From: Corynebacterium sp. HMSC04H06 | GTDB taxonomy: Bacteria > Actinomycetota > Actinomycetes > Mycobacteriales > Mycobacteriaceae | Reading direction: 5' to 3' | Assembly: GCF_001815935.1 (NCBI RefSeq) | Contig: NZ_KV823421.1 | Coordinates: forward strand, 1 to 64,000 | Length of the DNA: 64,000 nucleotides | Part shown: positions 25,656-36,926 of the stretch, piece after piece | How positions within the stretch are numbered: the stretch's first letter is position 1 | Layout of the letters: every line of letters starts with the position of its first letter | Program-made: the position numbers and the translations under genes | Notes under the pieces: model-generated | What the model was told of the DNA's origin: nothing | Database searches by the model: none | The model's input: the letters and a program-made list of their open reading frames with translations, nothing else

Positions 25656-26708
25656 GTGTTTAAACCTGTCTCTCTTCGCCGCCCCCGCGTACTAGCCGCC
25701 GCCTTCGCCGCGGTCGCCGCCCTCGGGTTCGGCCTCGCCAGCCCTGCCGCCCCGTCCGCTCAGGCCCAGTCGAGCCTCATCGACGGCTCCTTCCAGCTAC
25801 CCGGCAACCAGAGCAAGCAGCCCTGGTTGGGCAACCAGCCGAAGATCGTGAACAAGCGACACGTCAACGGCAACTTCTGGAAGGTGGACGTCTGGTCCCC
25901 GGCCAACCGCGCCGTTATCACCAATAACGTGCTGCTGCCCGGCGGCGACCAGCCGCGCGGATCCTTCTACCTACTGCCCGGCATCCAGGGCGGCGAGCAG
26001 GGCATGAACTGGATGAGCCACACCGACGTCGGCCCGTGGTTCGCCGGCAAGAACGTCAATGTTGTCATGCCCATCGGCGGCGCTTATTCCCTCTACACCG
26101 ACTGGAATACCGCGGATCCGATCCTGGGCGTTAACAAATGGAACACCTACATGACCCACGAACTCCCGCCGCTCATCGACGCCGAATTCCACGGCAACGG
26201 CCGCGACGCTATCGCGGGCCTGTCCTCCACTGGCGCCGCCGCCCTCGACATCGCCGGCCACGCCCCGCAGCGTTTCCGCGCCGCCGCCTCCTACTCCGGT
26301 TGCCCGGTCCGCTCCGGTGCCCTGGGATGGCCGGTCTCCAGCATCATGATGGCCGCCGGCGGCGGCTCTTCCGTCAATGCCTGGGGCCTGCCCGGCTCCC
26401 CGGCCTGGGCCGACCACGATCCCAACGCCCAGCCGCACCGACTGCGCGACGTCAAGGTCTTCGTTGCTTCCGCCTCCGGCACCCCCGGCCCTATCGACGG
26501 CAACTACGGCCCCGCCCAACACCTGGGCCCGTCCGCAACCGAGAAGGTTGCCAACGAGTGCACCAACATCTACACCCGCACCGCCCGCGCGGCCGGCGTC
26601 GACGTCAACCGCTACTACACCAACACCGGCTCCCACTCCTTCCCGCTGTTCTCACACCAACTCAAGGTCAGTTGGGCACAAACCATCCAGCCGACCATCG
26701 GCGGCTAA
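25656..26708 (+). CDS. Secreted mycolyltransferase-like esterase (Cmt/antigen 85 family)
   Basis: 350-residue alpha/beta-hydrolase for the cell envelope. A signal peptide ends about AQA-QSS (residue 40). FYLLPGIQGGEQGMNWM holds the oxyanion region, GLSSTGAAALDIAG has the nucleophile Ser (G-x-S-x-G, with Thr rather than the usual Met after it), and HSFPLFSHQL supplies the catalytic His. Such enzymes transfer mycolic acids between trehalose monomycolate, trehalose dimycolate and arabinogalactan. The GTG at 25656 is six bases after TATAGT, giving a leaderless start and a good signal peptide; the ORF continues upstream to 25611 without support. Confidence 0.82.
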   Translation: MFKPVSLRRPRVLAAAFAAVAALGFGLASPAAPSAQAQSSLIDGSFQLPGNQSKQPWLGNQPKIVNKRHVNGNFWKVDVWSPANRAVITNNVLLPGGDQPRGSFYLLPGIQGGEQGMNWMSHTDVGPWFAGKNVNVVMPIGGAYSLYTDWNTADPILGVNKWNTYMTHELPPLIDAEFHGNGRDAIAGLSSTGAAALDIAGHAPQRFRAAASYSGCPVRSGALGWPVSSIMMAAGGGSSVNAWGLPGSPAWADHDPNAQPHRLRDVKVFVASASGTPGPIDGNYGPAQHLGPSATEKVANECTNIYTRTARAAGVDVNRYYTNTGSHSFPLFSHQLKVSWAQTIQPTIGG

Positions 26709-26781
26709 ACCGACCACCCCGGGCGGGTAAACCGCCTTTAGCGCCTCTTCGGCGCCCCACGCCTGGCCGATGAGCCCAACT

Positions 26782-26816
26782 GAAAAAGCCTCACACCGCA
26801 TATCACGGTGTGAGGC
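26782..26816 (-). terminator. Terminator shared by purL and the mycolyltransferase-like gene
   Basis: An 11 bp stem (26788-26798 with 26806-26816) is followed on the minus strand by TTTTTC, ending purL; on the plus strand the tail is weaker. Confidence 0.8.
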
Positions 26817-26830
26817 ATTATCTGTCTCCC

Positions 26831-29101
<2,271 letters not shown>

Positions 29102-29110
29102 GTGCGCCTC

Positions 29111-29788
29111 CTAAACTGCGGCCGTCACGGCGTTGATAGCGGATACAAAAAGACCCAGGCCGTCAGTGGACGGCCCGGTAAGCGGATCGATAGCGTGCTC
29201 GGGGTGCGGCATAAGCCCCACGACCCGGCCGGTCTCGTTGGTAATACCGGCGATCGCGTTGACGGACCCGTTGTAGTTGTCCGTGTAGCGGAAGACCACG
29301 CGGCCTTCCTTCTCCAGCTCCTCGACGGTCTCCGCAGCAGCCTGGAAACGGCCCTCGCCGTGCTTGGCCGGGATGAGAATCCGATCGCCGGCGTTAAACT
29401 CGCTGGTCCAGGCGGTCTGTGCGTTCGCGACCTCCAGGTAGGTGTCGGTGCAGTGGAAGTGCAACCCCTGGTTGCGGGTCAGTGCCCCGGACAGCAGGCC
29501 GGCTTCAGTCAGGATCTGGAAGCCGTTGCAAATGCCCAGCACCGGCATGCCCTTGTGGGCGGCGTCGATGACCGAGCGCATGACGGGCGCGAGGGCGGAA
29601 ATCGCCCCGGAGCGCAGGTAGTCGCCGTAGGAAAAGCCACCGGAAACCACGACCGCGTCCACGCCGCGCAGGTCGGCATCAGCGTGCCAGAGGTTTTCCA
29701 CCTCGGCGCCGGCCCGGCGCGCGGCGCGGACCGCGTCAACGTCGTCGAGCGTGCCAGGGAAGGTAATTACTCCGATCTTGGCGGACAC
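29111..29788 (-). CDS. purQ: Phosphoribosylformylglycinamidine synthase glutaminase subunit
   Basis: Class I glutamine amidotransferase, 225 residues, providing ammonia to Pur[14 protein letters not shown] is the oxyanion strand, Cys in [17 protein letters not shown] the nucleophile, and PHPEHA near the C-terminus holds the catalytic His and Glu. The GTG start overlaps the purS stop by one base and has GGAGG nine bases upstream. Confidence 0.97.
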   Translation of the reverse strand: MSAKIGVITFPGTLDDVDAVRAARRAGAEVENLWHADADLRGVDAVVVSGGFSYGDYLRSGAISALAPVMRSVIDAAHKGMPVLGICNGFQILTEAGLLSGALTRNQGLHFHCTDTYLEVANAQTAWTSEFNAGDRILIPAKHGEGRFQAAAETVEELEKEGRVVFRYTDNYNGSVNAIAGITNETGRVVGLMPHPEHAIDPLTGPSTDGLGLFVSAINAVTAAV

Positions 29789-30030
29789 TACTTGACCTCC
29801 AGCCCGGTGACCTCGTAGTCCTCGATCACGGTGTTGGCCAGCAGCGTGGCCGCGACCTTCTCCAGCTCCTCGGCCGTCACGGAGTCCGCGACCTCCAACT
29901 CGAAGCGCTTGCCCTGGCGGACATCGCTAACCCCTTCAACCCCGATTCGACCCAGCGCGCGGACAACAGCTTGCCCCTGCGGATCCAGAATCTCGGCCTT
30001 CGGCATGACATTGACAACTACACGAGCCAT
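29788..30030 (-). CDS. purS: Phosphoribosylformylglycinamidine synthase subunit PurS
   Basis: 80-residue structural subunit that bridges PurL and Pur[21 protein letters not shown] and [11 protein letters not shown] are typical. Start is ATG 30030 with AAGGAAA five bases upstream. First gene of the purSQL operon; a TAAACT on the minus strand near 30071-30076 may be its -10. Confidence 0.94.
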   Translation of the reverse strand: MARVVVNVMPKAEILDPQGQAVVRALGRIGVEGVSDVRQGKRFELEVADSVTAEELEKVAATLLANTVIEDYEVTGLEVK

Positions 30031-30215
30031 TAAATTTCCTTACTGTGCTCACGGCTAGGTCTGCGGGCACTAGTTTAGCCTGCCTAGGGCCGCAAAACCT
30101 ACCCATCACAGCAGTCACCCCCACACCAATGCCCACTCCCCCAATCGTGGCCGGAAAGTAAACACCGGGTATACCCGGCAAAGACGGAAATAAAAATCTC
30201 GGCCACACCTAGGCA

Positions 30216-30300
30216 AACCCCCTGCGGGCTTCGAACACGCGACAGCGCTTACTCCAGCTAGTGTCCGCTCCGTGTTCTACAACTGAGGGTAATGCGCTCG
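30216..30300 (-). pseudogene. Degenerate tRNA-like segment
   Basis: The minus strand reads like a tRNA that has decayed. TACCCTCAGTTGTAGAACAC resembles the TA + D arm, and GTTCGAAG with flanking GCG/CGC resembles a T arm (four of five stem pairs), followed by AGGGGG as a 3' acceptor. The 5' acceptor no longer pairs and the anticodon region is about nine bases too long with no valid stem. It sits in the 319-base gap (30031-30349) between purS and the nuclease gene; the rest of that gap shows only the purS leader and the nuclease ribosome binding site. Confidence 0.35.
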
Positions 30301-30349
30301 GAACGCATGAAATTGTCTGTCTTTCTCCAGCAAAGGTGGTTCGTTCCCT

Positions 30350-33085
30350 ATGTCTTCTCCCCAGTTGTCTTCCCCCCAGTCCTCGCGGCGGGTGGCCCGC
30401 CGCCGCGGCACGCTCGTGCTCGCGGCCGTAACCTCTACCGTTAGCGCCGGTCTCGCCGTCCCCGCAGCCTCGGCCGCCCCGGCCGGGGACAACGTCGTCA
30501 TCTCCGAGGTCTACGGCGGTGGTGGCAACTCCGGCGCCGACTATACCCACGACTTCATCGAGCTCTACAACCCGACAGATAGCGACATCAGCTTGGACGG
30601 TTGGAACGTCGAGTACTTCTCCGCCAAGGGCGGCTCCGGCGGCACCACCCAGCTGAGTGGGACGATCCCGGCCGGGGCCCACTACCTCATCCAGCAGGCC
30701 CAGGGCAACGGCGGCAGCACCACTTTGCCGGATCCCGACGCCACCGGAAGCCTGGCCATGTCCGCCACCAAGGGCTCGGTCCAGCTCAGCGACGGCGCGG
30801 GCGAGGCGGTCGACTTGGTCGGCTTCGGCGAGACCAGCCTGTCCGAGGGCTCGCCGGCCCAGGCGCCGAACAACCAGACCTCGGTCCAGCGCGACGAGCA
30901 CGGCACCGACACCGATGACAATTCCGCCGATTTCACCGCCGGCGCCCCTAGCCCGGCGGGCACCGGCGGAGGCGTGGCCCCGGGACCGGGCACTGATCCA
31001 GAGCCGCAGGATCCGCCCGCCGAGGGCGAGGTCGTGGTCATCGCCGATATCCAGGGCACGGGCTCGGCCTCCCCGCTGGTCGACCAGACCGTGACCACCG
31101 AGGGTGTCGTCACCGCTGTGTGGGAAAAAGGCGGCCTGAACGGCTACACCATCCAGACCGGCGGCGAGGCCGCGGCCGGCGAGGCCAGCCACGGCCTGTT
31201 CGTCTACGCCGGCAATGACGGCGCGTACCCGGAAATCGGCCAGTCCGTGCGGGTTACCGGCAAGGTCTCCGAGTACTACGGCAACACCCAGGTTTCGGCG
31301 CGCAACTTCGCTGAGCTGGAGGAGCCGCTGGAGAAGGTCGAGCCCATCGACATCGAGGAACTGCCCGCCGGCGACAAGGCCCGGGAGGCCTACGAGTCCA
31401 TGCTGGTGCTTCCCGGTATTCACACCGTGACCAACAACTACGCGCTCAACACCTACGGCGAGGTCGGCCTGGCTGCGGGCCAAGAGCCCCTGCGCCAGCC
31501 CTCCGATGTGCATGCTCCCTCGACGGATCCGAACTCCCCACTCAAGCAGCTGGAAAAGGACAACGCCGAGCGCCTGGTCGCCCTGGACGACGGCCGGACC
31601 CGCGACTACCTGAAGACCGATAAGGAGACCCCGCTGCCGTATATCTCCCAGGACGGCGGCCAGACCATCAAGAGCCTGCGCACCACCGACCAGGTGGAGT
31701 TCCAGCAGCCGGTCGTCGTGCACTACTCCCACGAGCAGTGGCGCTTCCAGCCTACCTCCCCGGTCACCGGGGAGACCGCCGGCGCGGATCTGCCGATTAG
31801 CTGGGAGGACTCCCGCGCCGCGGAGCTGAACGCCCTCGACGTCAAGGGCGACTACACCATCGGCGCCTTCAACGTCCTGAACTACTTTACCTCGCTGGGC
31901 GAGGAGTTCGGCGGCAGCTCCTACGACGACAAGGACGGCAACCCGGTCACCGTCAACCGCGGGACCACCCGCGGCGCCTACACCCAGAGCGCCTTCGAAG
32001 ACCAGCAGGCCAAGATCGTCGCGGCCATCAACGGCCTAGACGCCGACGTCATCGCGCTGTCCGAAATCGAGGACACCTTCGGCGTGACCGGGGACCTCTC
32101 CCGCCGCGACGAGGCACTAAACCACCTCGTCGAGGAGCTCAACGCCGCGGGCGGAAACTGGAAGGCCGTCGCCTCCCCGTCCGAGAGCGTGCCCGAGGAC
32201 GTCGACGTCATCCGCACCGCGTTCATCTACGACCCGGACCGCGTGCGCCCAGTGGGAGAGTCCCGCATCTTCAGCGACGCCCGCTTCACAGGCACCGCGC
32301 GTGAACCTCTGGCCCAGGAGTTCGCCCCGGCTGATGCAAGCGAGGACGCCGAGACGTTTGTGGCCGTGGCCAACCATTTCAAGTCCAAGGGTTCCGTAGT
32401 CAAGGATGACGCGGACCGCGGCGACGGCCAGGGCAACAACCCCAACGTGCGCAACGCACAGGCCCAGGCGGTCCTGGACCACCTGGCTCAGCAGCCGGAC
32501 TGGCAGAATAAGGCCACCTTCGTCATGGGCGATCTGAACACCTACACGCGCGAGGAGGCCCTGGATATCTTCCGCAACCACGGCTACACCGTTCCGGCAG
32601 AGACTTTTGATGCCGACGCCTCCTACCAGTTCAGCGGCCTGCTCGGCTCCCTGGACCACGTCCTGGCCAACGCGGTGGCCAGCGAGAACGTCACCGACGC
32701 GCAGGTCTGGAACATCAACGCAGACGAGCCCGTCGCCTTCGAGTACTCACGCCGCAACTACAACGCGGTCGACTTCTACGACGACTCCCCGTTCCGCTCC
32801 TCCGACCACGATCCGGTCAAGGTCGGCTTCTCCCTCGGCAGCGACGACGGCGCCGGCGAGGAAAACGATGGGGACGCTAACAACGAAGACGACGACCAGG
32901 GCAAGCCGGCGGGTCCGGGGGATACGGGCTCTAGTGGCTCCTCGGTGGGCGGCGCTGTCGCGGCAGGGATCGCTGGCCTGGCCGCGCTCCTGGGAATCGG
33001 TACCGCCCTGGCAGGTGGCCTGCGCGGCGTGCTGCCGATGTTGCCGGCGGATGTCCGCCGCGTCATCGAGCGCCTGCTGCCCTAG
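30350..33085 (+). CDS. Large secreted nuclease (ExeM/NucH-like: LTD + OB fold + EEP domain)
   Basis: 911-residue exported protein. A signal peptide ends about ASAA (residue 43). Next is a lamin-tail domain (about 47-150; VVISEVYGGGGNSGADYTHD, then FIELYNPTDSDISLDGWNVEY), an OB-fold region (about 225-340) and an endonuclease/exonuclease/phosphatase domain (about 500-850) with IGAFNVLNYF, IALSEIED, VANHFKSKGS, VMGDLNTYTREEAL and FRSSDHDPVKVGF, the catalytic Glu, Asn, Asp and His set. The tail is acidic/Gly/Ser-rich, then a hydrophobic stretch (VGGAVAAGIAGLAALLGIGT) and a basic end, so it may stay attached to the membrane. ATG 30350 has AAGGTGG ten bases upstream. Likely role: DNA scavenging for phosphate or nucleotides. 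Confidence 0.88.
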   Translation: MSSPQLSSPQSSRRVARRRGTLVLAAVTSTVSAGLAVPAASAAPAGDNVVISEVYGGGGNSGADYTHDFIELYNPTDSDISLDGWNVEYFSAKGGSGGTTQLSGTIPAGAHYLIQQAQGNGGSTTLPDPDATGSLAMSATKGSVQLSDGAGEAVDLVGFGETSLSEGSPAQAPNNQTSVQRDEHGTDTDDNSADFTAGAPSPAGTGGGVAPGPGTDPEPQDPPAEGEVVVIADIQGTGSASPLVDQTVTTEGVVTAVWEKGGLNGYTIQTGGEAAAGEASHGLFVYAGNDGAYPEIGQSVRVTGKVSEYYGNTQVSARNFAELEEPLEKVEPIDIEELPAGDKAREAYESMLVLPGIHTVTNNYALNTYGEVGLAAGQEPLRQPSDVHAPSTDPNSPLKQLEKDNAERLVALDDGRTRDYLKTDKETPLPYISQDGGQTIKSLRTTDQVEFQQPVVVHYSHEQWRFQPTSPVTGETAGADLPISWEDSRAAELNALDVKGDYTIGAFNVLNYFTSLGEEFGGSSYDDKDGNPVTVNRGTTRGAYTQSAFEDQQAKIVAAINGLDADVIALSEIEDTFGVTGDLSRRDEALNHLVEELNAAGGNWKAVASPSESVPEDVDVIRTAFIYDPDRVRPVGESRIFSDARFTGTAREPLAQEFAPADASEDAETFVAVANHFKSKGSVVKDDADRGDGQGNNPNVRNAQAQAVLDHLAQQPDWQNKATFVMGDLNTYTREEALDIFRNHGYTVPAETFDADASYQFSGLLGSLDHVLANAVASENVTDAQVWNINADEPVAFEYSRRNYNAVDFYDDSPFRSSDHDPVKVGFSLGSDDGAGEENDGDANNEDDDQGKPAGPGDTGSSGSSVGGAVAAGIAGLAALLGIGTALAGGLRGVLPMLPADVRRVIERLLP

Positions 33086-33765
33086 TTCGGCAGGAAGATG
33101 CTGTAGTCGGCCGGCTGCGCGCCGGCCGCTGCGGCCTTGTGCACGGCCTTGACGAAGTCCTTGACCACCTTCCGGTCGTCGAGGTTACGGCCGGACACGG
33201 ACAGACGGACCGTGTTGCCGCGCTGGGCGGAGCGTTCCGCCGCGCGGATGATGTTGCGGCGCCACCACTTGGCCGCGCCGAAACCCTCGCCGTAGGAGAG
33301 GTTGCGCGACTGGTAGAACTTGCCGGACTCCAGTTCGTGGATGCCGCGGGTAGACACGGCCACGTCGAAGCCGAAAGCCGGCAACACCTTGAGGGTTCCC
33401 TCCGACATGCGCCAGCGCGGCGGGGCGAAGATGGTGGGAGTGAAACCGATCTTGCCCATCTGCCGGGTCGCACCGGCCAGCCGCAGCTTTGCCTCGTGCT
33501 CATCGAGGTTGGCGAATTCCGCGCGGCGGCCCTGGACGGCCTGATCGAAGCCGTTGAGAATCAGCACCCGGCCGGCGTCTGCTTGCTCTTTGACCCAGCC
33601 CTTCGTCTTGGAGTCCTTAGCCAAATGCCAATTGCCGTCAATATGCGGGGCAATCAGAAGAGACACAGGAATCCCCTCGGCATCCAGGATGCGGAGGAGA
33701 TTCGAGGCCTGTTTCCGGGTGTCGTCGAAAATACTGGAAATCGAAACCAGGAGGTGGCCATGCAT
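33082..33765 (-). CDS. DUF2334 polysaccharide deacetylase-like protein
   Basis: 227 residues of the DUF2334 family, distantly related to polysaccharide deacetylases: SISSIFDDTR with the metal-site Asp pair, VSLLIAPHIDGNW, EFANLDEHEAKLRL and IFAPPRWRMS. No signal peptide, so cytoplasmic. Substrate unknown. ATG at 33765 lies seven bases after GATAAT (leaderless). The last four bases overlap the nuclease stop on the opposite strand. Confidence 0.78.
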   Translation of the reverse strand: MHGHLLVSISSIFDDTRKQASNLLRILDAEGIPVSLLIAPHIDGNWHLAKDSKTKGWVKEQADAGRVLILNGFDQAVQGRRAEFANLDEHEAKLRLAGATRQMGKIGFTPTIFAPPRWRMSEGTLKVLPAFGFDVAVSTRGIHELESGKFYQSRNLSYGEGFGAAKWWRRNIIRAAERSAQRGNTVRLSVSGRNLDDRKVVKDFVKAVHKAAAAGAQPADYSIFLPN

Positions 33766-33811
33766 AAGAAGTATTATCGCACAGCCTTCTAGGTTCCGCG
33801 CGTCGAGAACG

Positions 33812-35950
33812 CTACTCGGTACACCCCGTGGCCTGGTTGATGATCCAAGCGTATTCGAAGGCGTTCTGGCGCCATTTGTCGTAGCGGCCGGACACGCCGC
33901 CGTGGCCGGCGACCATCTCCGTCTTCAGCAGGAACTGGCCGCCGCTGGCAACGGTGCGCAGCTTGGCGATCCACTTGGCGGGCTCCACGTAGAGCACGCG
34001 GGTGTCGTTCAGCGAGGTCGTGGCCAGGATGTTCGGGTAATCCTGCGCCGTGACGTTCTCGTACGGGGCGTAGCTGGCCATGTAGTCGTAGAAGGCCGGG
34101 TCGTGGTACGGGTCGCCCCACTCGTCCCACTCCACCACCGTGAGCGGGAGCTCCGGCATGAGCATTGAGGTCAGCGGGTCAACAAAAGGCACGGCGGCTT
34201 GGATGGCGGTGAAACGGTCCGGGGCCATATTCGCCACCGCCCCCATCAGCATGCCGCCCGCGGAACCACCTTCCGCCGCCAGCCGGTCCGGGCTGGTCAG
34301 GCCGCGGGCGATGAGATCATCGGCAACATCGATGAAGTCGGTGAAGGTGTTCTTCTTCTCCATGAGCTTGCCGTGGTCGTACCAGCCGCGGCCCATCTCC
34401 CCGCCGCCGCGGACGTGGGCGACGGCGAAGATCATGCCGCGGTCCAGCAGCGACAGGCGGGTGACGGAGAACCCGGGGTCGACGCTGGTCTCGTAGGAAC
34501 CGTAGCCGTAGAGCAGCATCGGCTGCGGCGCGGAGGTGTCCAGGTCCGCGCGGTGCACCACGGAGACGGGGATCTCCGTGCCGTCCTGGGCGGTGGTCCA
34601 CAGGCGATAGGCGGTGTAGTCGCCGGGGTCGTAGCCGCCCTGGACCTCCTGCTGCTTCAGCAGGGTGCGCTCGCCGGCGGCCACGTCGTACTGCAGGACC
34701 TGAGCAGGCTGCGTGAATGAGCCGTAGACCATGCGGATGACCGGGGTGTCCCATTCCGGGTTGCCGGTGGTGCCGGCAGTATAGATCTCCTCGTCGAAGT
34801 CGACCTGGGTGAACTCGCCGAGCCCCTCACCCTCGGTCAGGGGCATGATGGCGATGCGCCCGATGCCGCCGCTGCGGTAGACCAGCACCAGCTGGTGCTG
34901 GTAGGTATCCACGCCCTCGATGCGCACGTCCTCGCGGTGTGGGACCAGCACCTGCGTATCGCGCAGGGCGGGCAGGCCGGTGTCCTTCGTCAGCGCCGGG
35001 CAGACGGTGACCTCGAAGTTGGCGCCGGCGGCGTTGTGGCTGACGATCCAGCGGTCCTCACCGTCGATGACGGCGTGGTCCACCTCGTATTCGACCCCGG
35101 ATTCGCGCTCCCAGAGCAGTTGGAACTCGCCTTCCGGCTGGTCCTGCTCCAGCACCCAGAACTCCGAGGTGATCTTCGAACTGGAGACCAAGAACAGGTA
35201 CTTGTCACTGCGCGTGCCGCCCACCCCTACGCTGAAGTGGGCGTCTTCCTCGTAGAAGATGCGCACGTCGTCTTCCTGCGGCGTGCCTACTTTGTGGCGC
35301 CACACACTGTCGGCGCGCCAGGCCTCGTCGACGGTCTGGTAAAAGATGTAGTCCTCGCCGACCCAGGTCGCGCCGTAGAACAAACCCGTCAGGTGATCGT
35401 CCAGCAACTCGCCCGTAGCCAGGTCCTTGATGCGCAGCTCGAAGCGCTCGTCACCGCTGACGTCGACGGAATAGGCCAAATAGCGCCCCGAGGTCGTAAT
35501 GGAAGAGGCCCCGAGGGAGAAGAATTCGTTGCCTTCGGCCAGCTCGTTCAGGTCGAGCAGCACCTCTTCGTCTGCCGGGCGGCCCTCCTCCGAGATGACG
35601 GGCGGGAACCACGGGTCCGCCCCCTCCTCGACCGGCAGGCGGCAGGACAGGCCGTAGCTCTTGCCCTCCTGGGAGCGGCCGTAGTACCAGTAATCGCCCT
35701 GGCGTACCGGAACGGACATGTCCGTTTCCTTGATGCGGGACTTAATCTCCTGGTAGATATTCTCGGTCAGCGTCTCCAAGTGCGCGGTCTGCGCCTTGGT
35801 GTAGTCGTTTTCCGCGTTGAGATAGTCCAGCGTGTCCTGCGACTTCTTATCCCGCAGCCACTCGTAATCATCGACGAAAGTGCGGCCGTGAAATTGGCGC
35901 GAAATCGGACGAACGGGGGCTACCGGAGCATGCATGGATTCATCAGTCAT
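33812..35950 (-). CDS. ptrB: Oligopeptidase B (prolyl oligopeptidase family, S9A)
   Basis: Cytoplasmic serine peptidase, 712 residues, cleaving short peptides after basic residues. An N-terminal beta-propeller (about 80-420) precedes the hydrolase domain. Ser in AAEGGSAGGMLMGAV is the nucleophile, Asp lies in SLNDTRVLYVEPAKW and His in MVAGHGGVSGRYDK. I start at ATG 35950 because TAGGAT ends eight bases before it; ATG 35935 is a second choice, and the open frame to 36028 overlaps purC. It is downstream of purC in the same direction. Confidence 0.92.
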   Translation of the reverse strand: MTDESMHAPVAPVRPISRQFHGRTFVDDYEWLRDKKSQDTLDYLNAENDYTKAQTAHLETLTENIYQEIKSRIKETDMSVPVRQGDYWYYGRSQEGKSYGLSCRLPVEEGADPWFPPVISEEGRPADEEVLLDLNELAEGNEFFSLGASSITTSGRYLAYSVDVSGDERFELRIKDLATGELLDDHLTGLFYGATWVGEDYIFYQTVDEAWRADSVWRHKVGTPQEDDVRIFYEEDAHFSVGVGGTRSDKYLFLVSSSKITSEFWVLEQDQPEGEFQLLWERESGVEYEVDHAVIDGEDRWIVSHNAAGANFEVTVCPALTKDTGLPALRDTQVLVPHREDVRIEGVDTYQHQLVLVYRSGGIGRIAIMPLTEGEGLGEFTQVDFDEEIYTAGTTGNPEWDTPVIRMVYGSFTQPAQVLQYDVAAGERTLLKQQEVQGGYDPGDYTAYRLWTTAQDGTEIPVSVVHRADLDTSAPQPMLLYGYGSYETSVDPGFSVTRLSLLDRGMIFAVAHVRGGGEMGRGWYDHGKLMEKKNTFTDFIDVADDLIARGLTSPDRLAAEGGSAGGMLMGAVANMAPDRFTAIQAAVPFVDPLTSMLMPELPLTVVEWDEWGDPYHDPAFYDYMASYAPYENVTAQDYPNILATTSLNDTRVLYVEPAKWIAKLRTVASGGQFLLKTEMVAGHGGVSGRYDKWRQNAFEYAWIINQATGCTE

Positions 35951-36015
35951 AGGCCCCCATCCTACGTCAACGCGCTGCCCAGCCGGCGGGGTCACTCCCG
36001 CCCGCTGCGTGGACT

Positions 36016-36900
36016 TTAGCCTACCCAATCGATGAACTGTTTACCCGACAGGCGCTCGTAGGCCTCGATATAGCGCAGGCGGGTGGCGGAGACGACCTCG
36101 CCCGGCAGGGCCGGCGGGGTGGTCTCAGAGGCCTTGTCCCAGCCGGATTCCGGCGAGGTCAGCCAGTTGCGGACGTACTGCTTGTCGAAGCTGGGCTGGA
36201 CCTCGCCCTCGACGTAGGAGTCGGCCGGCCAGTAGCGGGAAGAGTCCGGGGTCAGCACCTCGTCAGCCAAGACGAGGGTGCCGTCGCTGTCCAGGCCGAA
36301 CTCGAACTTGGTGTCGGCCAGGATGATGCCGCGTTCCTCGGCGATCTGGGCGGCCTGGGCGTAGATGGTCAGCGTGGCGTTGCACAGCTGGGCGGCGCGG
36401 TCGGCGCCGAGGTCTTTCACGACGCGCTCATAGGTGACGTTCTCGTCGTGCTCGCCCTGCTCCGCCTTAGTAGCCGGGGTGAAAATGGGCTCCGGCAGGC
36501 GGGAGGCCTCCACCAGCCCAGAGGGCAGCTCAATGCCGCAGACCGTGCCGTTGGCCTGGTATTCCTTCAGGCCGGAGCCGGTCAGGTAGCCGCGGGCCAC
36601 GCACTCGAAGGGCAGCATCTTAAGTTTCTTGACCACGAATGCCCGCCCCAGGACCTCTTCCGGGATCCGCTCGTCGTCGACCGGGCCGGCCAGGTGGTTG
36701 GGGAAATTGATGGCCTCGAAGAAGAACTGCGAGGTCGCAGTCAGCACCCGTCCCTTGTCCGGGATGGCGGGCTCCAGGGCGAAGTCGAAGGCGGAAATCC
36801 GGTCGCTGGCCACCATGAGCAGCGTGTACTCATCGATGGCGTAGATGTCGCGGACTTTGCCGGATACGAGGTGCTGATAATCGCTAAGACGTGGTCGCAT
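36016..36900 (-). CDS. purC: SAICAR synthetase
   Basis: Eighth purine step: ligates aspartate to CAIR with ATP. 294 residues. [11 protein letters not shown] is the N-terminal nucleotide loop; [41 protein letters not shown] and [11 protein letters not shown] are conserved. ATG 36900 lies exactly seven bases after TAAGAT (36908-36913 on the minus strand), so leaderless; the ORF start three codons earlier would sit on that -10. Confidence 0.97.
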   Translation of the reverse strand: MRPRLSDYQHLVSGKVRDIYAIDEYTLLMVASDRISAFDFALEPAIPDKGRVLTATSQFFFEAINFPNHLAGPVDDERIPEEVLGRAFVVKKLKMLPFECVARGYLTGSGLKEYQANGTVCGIELPSGLVEASRLPEPIFTPATKAEQGEHDENVTYERVVKDLGADRAAQLCNATLTIYAQAAQIAEERGIILADTKFEFGLDSDGTLVLADEVLTPDSSRYWPADSYVEGEVQPSFDKQYVRNWLTSPESGWDKASETTPPALPGEVVSATRLRYIEAYERLSGKQFIDWVG

Positions 36901-36913
36901 GCCCCACATCTTA
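36901..36913 (-). promoter_or_regulatory. Leaderless purC promoter (-10 TAAGAT)
   Basis: TAAGAT at 36908-36913 and a 7-base spacer to the ATG, the same arrangement as purF and purD. Confidence 0.55.
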
Positions 36914-36926
36914 GCGCGCCGATGGG

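Noticed and set aside
30216..30300. tmRNA or functional tRNA
   Set aside because: T-arm-like 3' end only; there is no alanine-type acceptor, tag ORF or valid anticodon stem.
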